From Mauremys mutica (lineage: Eukaryota > Chordata > Testudines > Geoemydidae): 64,000 nucleotides of DNA. The stretch is taken from positions 63,259,321 through 63,323,320 of the forward strand of contig NC_059075.1 in the NCBI RefSeq assembly GCF_020497125.1, written 5' to 3'. Below the pieces are notes generated by a model. The model ran no database searches. It was not told where the DNA came from and saw nothing but the letters and a program-made list of their open reading frames with translations. The translations under genes and the position numbers were made by a program. Shown one piece after another: positions 40,401-46,400 of the stretch. The first letter of the stretch is position 1, and each line of letters opens with the position of its first letter.

Positions 40401-43400
40401 TAATGTCCAACCTAAACCTCCCTTGCTGCAGTTTAAGCCCATTGCTTCTTGTTCTATCCTTAGAGGCTAAGATGAACAAGCTTTCTCCCTCCTCCTTATG
40501 ACACCCTTTTAGATACCTGAAAACTGCTATCATGTCCCCTCTCAGTCTTCTCTTTTCCAAACTAAACAAACCCAATTCTTTCAGCCTTCCTTCATAGGTC
40601 ATGTTCTCATTCTTGTTGCTCTTCTCTGGACCCTCTCCAATTTCTCCACATCTTTCTTGAAATGCGCTGCCCAGAACTGGACAAAATATTCCAGCTGAGG
40701 CCTGACCAGCGCAGAGTAGAGCGGAAGAATAACTTCTCGTGTCTGGCTCACAACACACCTGTTAATGCATCCCAGATTCATGTTTGCTTTTTTTGCAACA
40801 GCATCACATTGTTGACTCATATTTAGCTTGTGGTCCACTATAACCCCTAGATCCCTTTCTGCCATTCTCCTTCCTAGACAGTCTCTTCCCATTCTGTATG
40901 TGTGAAATTGATTGTTCCTTCCTAAGTGGAGCACTTTGCATTTGTCTTTATTAAACTTCATCCTGTTTACCTCAGACCATGTCTCCAAGTTGTCCAGATC
41001 ATTTTGAATTATGACCCTGTCCTCCAAAGCAGTTGCAATCCCTCCCAGTTTGGTATTATCTGCAAACTTAATAAGCGTACTTTCTATGCCAATATCTAAG
41101 TCGTTGATGAAGATATTGAACAGAGCCGGTCCCAAAACAGATCCCTGCGGAACCCCACTTGTTATACCTTTCTAGCAGGATTGGGAACCATTAATAACTA
41201 CTCTCTGAGTACGGTTATCCAGCCAGTTATGTACCCACCTTATAGTAGCCCCATCTAAGTTGTATTTGCCTAGTTTATTGATAAGAATATCACACAATAC
41301 CGTATCAAATGCCTTACTAAAGTCTAGGTATACCACATCCATCGCTTCTCCCTTATCCACAAGGCTCGTTATCCTATCAAAGAAAGCTATCAGATTGGTT
41401 TGACATGATTTGTTCTTTACAAATCCATGCTGTCTATTCCCTATCACCTTCTAAGTGTTTGCAGATGATTTCCTTAATTACTTGCTCCATTATCTTCCCT
41501 GGCACAGAGGTTAAACTAACTGGTCTGTAGTTCCCTGGGTAGTTTTTAATTTCCCTTTTTATAGATGGGCACTATATTTGCCCTTTTCCACTCTTCTGGA
41601 ATCTCTCCTGTCTCCCATGATTTTCCAAAGATAATAGCTAGAGGCTCAGATACCTCTTCTATTAGCTCCTTGGGTATTCTAGGATGCATTTCATCAGGCC
41701 CTGGTGACTTGCAGGCATCTAACTTTTCTAAGTGATTTTTAACTTGTTCTTTTTTTATTTTATCTTCCAAACCTACCCCCTTCCCATTAGCATTCACAAT
41801 GTTAGGTATTCCTTCAGACTTCTCGGTGAAGACCGAAACAAAGAAGTCATTGAGCATCTCTGCCATTTCCACGTTTCCTGTTACTGTTTCTCCCTCCTCA
41901 CTGAGCAGTGGGCCTACCCTATCCTTGGTCTTTCTCTTGCTTCTAATGTATTGATAAAAAGTCTTCTCATTTCCCTTTATTCCTGTAGCTAGTTTGAGCT
42001 CCTTATGTGCCTTTGCCTTTCTAATCTTGCCCCATGTGTTCCTGTGTTGTTTGCCTATATTCATCCTTTGTAATTTGTCCTAGTTTCCATTTTTTATATG
42101 ACTCCTTTTTATTTTTTAGATCATGCAAGATCTCGTGGTTAAGCCAACCTGGTCTTTTGCCACATTTTCTATCTTTCCTACCCAGCGGAATAGCTTGCTT
42201 TTGGGCACTTAATAGTGTCCCTTTGAAATACTGCCAACTCTCCTCAGTTGTTTTTCCTCTCAGTCTAGATTCCCATGGGACCTTACCAATCAACTCTCTG
42301 AGCTTACCAAAATCCGCCTTCCTGAAATCCATTGTCTCTATTTTGCTGTACTCCCTTCTACCCTTCCTTAGAATTGTGAACTCGTTGATTTCATGATCAC
42401 TTTCATCCAAGCTGCCTTCCACTTTCAAATTCTCAACAAGTTCCTCTCTCTTTGTTAAAATCAAATCTAGAACAGCTTCCCCCCTCGTAGCTTTTTCAGC
42501 CTTCGGAAGTAAAAAGTTGTCTGCAATGCAGTCCAAGAACTTATTGGATAGTCTGTGCCCTACTGTGTTATTTTCCCACCATATATCTGGATAGTTGAAG
42601 TCTCCCATCACCACCAAATCTTGGGCTTTGGATGAACTTGTCTGCTTATTTATTTAATTTTCTTTTCCTAGGGTTAATTTCTCATTTATGTTGCAGGAAG
42701 GGGTCAAATGTTGGGATGGAGGATAGGAAGGACATTTGAGTTGAACCTGGGGGAAAAGACATGGGGGATGGATGGTAGAGGAAGTATGCAAGGAAAGGAA
42801 CTTAAACAATTTTTTCTTATAATCTTGCTGTGTGCCTGTCACTGTGATCACTTGGCTTGTATGTTATATTCTTTTTACCCAAGACTGAATGCTCTTCAGA
42901 GCAGGTACTGTAATTTCAGCAACTAACACATTTTGGCCACTACCTCAGTCTAAGTAATAACAATGCAAGTGCTGCAGTGCAGACTGTTGTTCTGTGATTA
43001 GGTGCCCCAGTTAAGCACAGCAAACTCTCTCATACACTTATAAAAAGTCAGTGCCTCTCTGAAGAGAAAGTTGTTCATCCACATGATGGCAGTGCAATGT
43101 GCTTCTGCATAGAAGACTTCAGAATCAGAGGTTGTGGAGGTGGTACTTTGGGAAGAGAGATTTCTTCAGCTTCCATGGCTTCCATGACTAAAATTTTCTC
43201 AGCATCTCAAGTAACTAGATTTCCCACATGTCATGGGAATCCGCTCTGACGAATGCAAATCATTGCACTGAGTAGGAGCTTGAGATCTAATTTTGGAGGC
43301 AGATGAATGGGAAGACAGGTAGAAAAGGAGAGGACTGAATAGCCTTGAGTATGAAAGGTCAAGTAAAAGCCTGTGGCTCTCCTCAATATGTCTCAGGAAC

Positions 43401-46400
43401 TAGGAGTTCTTTGATAATTGTGCTTGAGATAAGGCAGAATATAGAAATATGGGAAAGATTGCTTAGGGTCTCTCCCAGGAAGCTCTGACAAACACTTTTT
43501 TTTTTTAGTTAAGAGTTGTATAGGAATTCACTGCCTGCCATGGCTGTAACAGCTAATCCTGTCAGGGACTATGGTGCAGAGGCACAGGGTGCTTTGTATG
43601 GTCATTTTCAATGAGCTGCTCTTGCAGCATGCTTTGGAATATCCCAATAAATTCAGTCAAGTGTGACGTCTAGGTTGTAGTTATTTTGTTTGCCTTATTT
43701 TAGTTCCCAGATAATAGAGAAAAGTCCACATTGACCTGCTTTGTACAGTTTACAGCATTTACTCAGACAACATCCAAAACTGAATAACCTTACACTGGGG
43801 GCATGATCTCTCAAGGACAATGTGAAAATCACATGCTGTTGTGGGTGCCTAGAAATGCATTTGGCTTTTCGTGCACGAGAAGGTTTCAGTTGTCAGACCA
43901 GCCTAAATTTAACCCTTCACATGTACTAAACACTGAACTGAAAAGCCCTTTTACTTAACATAAAAAGACTGAAAATTCATGAGAAATAGACCATGTGTTC
44001 CTGTTGTCTGTTATACTTATTGCAAAGGCCCTAAAGCCAAAATAATCTAGCAGTGTGTACTAAAGAGGTTTGGTCCATAGCACATACCTCACAACACAAG
44101 TTGGAGGCCTGTGGAAAACTTAGATTATTTTAAGGTACAAATGTGCTTACACTGGATTTGTTTCTCATTAAGTATTTTTTAAAAGTTTCAACATTTTGTG
44201 AATGACACTGTTGCTTAGCACCTGCAGCCTATTAGAGCAAATGCAACTTCTAGAAAAGGTCATTCTCCATTTTGTGTATCTGTGTAATGCACATTTACTA
44301 AGTCTCTCGGAAAGGTCTTTGGACTCAGCACACTAAATGCTATTCCTTGTATCACAAGAATGCAGTAAAAGACAGTGACAGCCAGCGATGAATTCACAAA
44401 GCAAATGCCCCTGCAGAGATATCTGATCTTTCCATAATATATATCTTATGTTTGTTTCTTCTCCCTTTTCCCCTGATGTAGGTGTGGTATGACTTCAGAA
44501 GATTTAGACGACTGGACTATCCAGGAACTTTAAAGATCCCAGTAACACTGGAGAGCGTACGTTTTTGTTCTGTAACATTGCTTTTATTGGCTTGACAGAT
44601 TAAAATAGATTTTCTCTCAAACACTCATAAATCCGAATAGTGACATTAGGCTGCAGTCCTGCAAGGAGAATTAAAATAGCTTCTGTGGAGAAAAAAAAAG
44701 ATGCTGTCTTAGCTCTAGGCAACATGGTTCAAACTAAGAAACAGCAAAGTGCTAATATGAGCACGGCAGGCTCAGATAGACAAAGAAGGGGCTAATTATG
44801 TCAGAAGAGAACTCCACAGTTAACCCTCTTTCACCTCCAAATCACCTCCCACTTAGAGGGAGTATTTAGTAGAAATGCTGAAAGTGCAGAAAGTATTTCA
44901 ACAGTGTTTGTAGCGAAGGAGGGGTTCACTTGGACACCCTCACATTTCTAGGTGGAACTTCGTACTGTTCAAGCACTACATGAAGATCAGCACTGGACTC
45001 TCAGTGCCCATTATCCATGTAAGTTCTAGCAACTGTTGTACCAGAGGAGGGCAATGGACCGTCTTTGTCAGTATCCCATGTCCTTTATTCAGATGGACCC
45101 AGTTACATCATGGCCCCCAATATATGCTATTGTTTGAGAAGACAGACACCGTACAGGGTGGCAGGGGCGGCTCTAGGAATTTGGCCGCCCCAAGCACGGC
45201 GGCATGCCGCGGGGGGCGCGCTGGTGGTCGCCGGTCCCGCGGCTCCGGGGGACCTCCTGCAGACGTGCCTGCGGAGGATCCACCGGAGCCGTGGGACCAG
45301 CGGACCTTCCGCAGTCATGCCTGTGGAGGGTCTGCTGGTCCCGCGGCTCCGGTGGACCTCCTGCAGGCATGACTGCGGAAGGTCCGCCGGAGCCGCCTGC
45401 CGCCCTCCCGGCAAAATGCCGCCCCAAGCGCGCGCTTGGCGCACTGGGGTCTGGAGCCGGCCCTGCAGGGTGGGCAATCTCAGCAAATGTTGTTGGGATG
45501 ATTTTGAGACAGGAAAAGTATGTGGGAAGATGACTTGTAAGCAGAATAGAGTTTATTCATCAACGTGCTGTCTGCTGAAGTGTCCTATGGGTGATAAGAA
45601 ACAGCTGCAATTTTTTCCCCAATAAGCTAAAATTAAATGATCAGAGAATAGCACTAAGATTTCCACACTTGAATTCTTCTACCCTGGCTTTGTTATTGGC
45701 AGATTCCAGTGTTCCAGCGAGGGGGGAGTGTGGTGCCCCTTAAGACCACAGTAGGAAGATCCACTGAATGGATGACAGATATTTCTTACGAACTCCGTGT
45801 TGCTCTGGACTCCAAGGTACTCTGGGATTACATTTAGTTTATACACCTGTCCTGTCTCTCTTGGTCTCATCATGTCCCTGCTCCTCTTTGCCCTCTAGCA
45901 GTAGGACCTGTTTTATAGGGGAACAGGAGGTCTCCTTCTGCCTGTTCAACCAGCACAGTACAGTGCTTGCCTACACGCCAGCTAGAAGAAGAGCCAGTCT
46001 CCTCCAGATTGCTGTGGAGAAACTTGGCCCTCTTCTCACTTGCCTGGGCTCCACGCTTTGTGCTGGGATTCATGCCAGAGCACACAAACTGTTTGTTCAA
46101 CATGTGACTAGGATTTCTACATAAGTAGAGCATTTCCTGACCTTCCCCTTGCCCTTCCTCTCCTTGTCAGCCACCCTCCAGCAGCTTGGAGAAAGGAGAG
46201 GAGTGGTGGATTGCTTCAGGCCACAAACTTCCTCTTCAGACCCAGAGAGAATGAATTTAGCAATTGTCTTTTTAAATACAAGCCAACAGCGGAAAGTACT
46301 GCACAGACACCACAATGAATTTACAAAACCATAACATCCAGAATGTTCTTTTAGTAATGCCGGATTGTTCTTCAAGGGAGTGTTTTAACCTACCAGAGAT

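Noticed and set aside
41732..42396. Plus-strand frames over the CR1
   Set aside because: Antisense of the CR1 ORF2; the minus-strand reading shows the real motifs.
45065..45625. 186-codon frame
   Set aside because: Runs through a CpG-rich hAT element and flanking intron.
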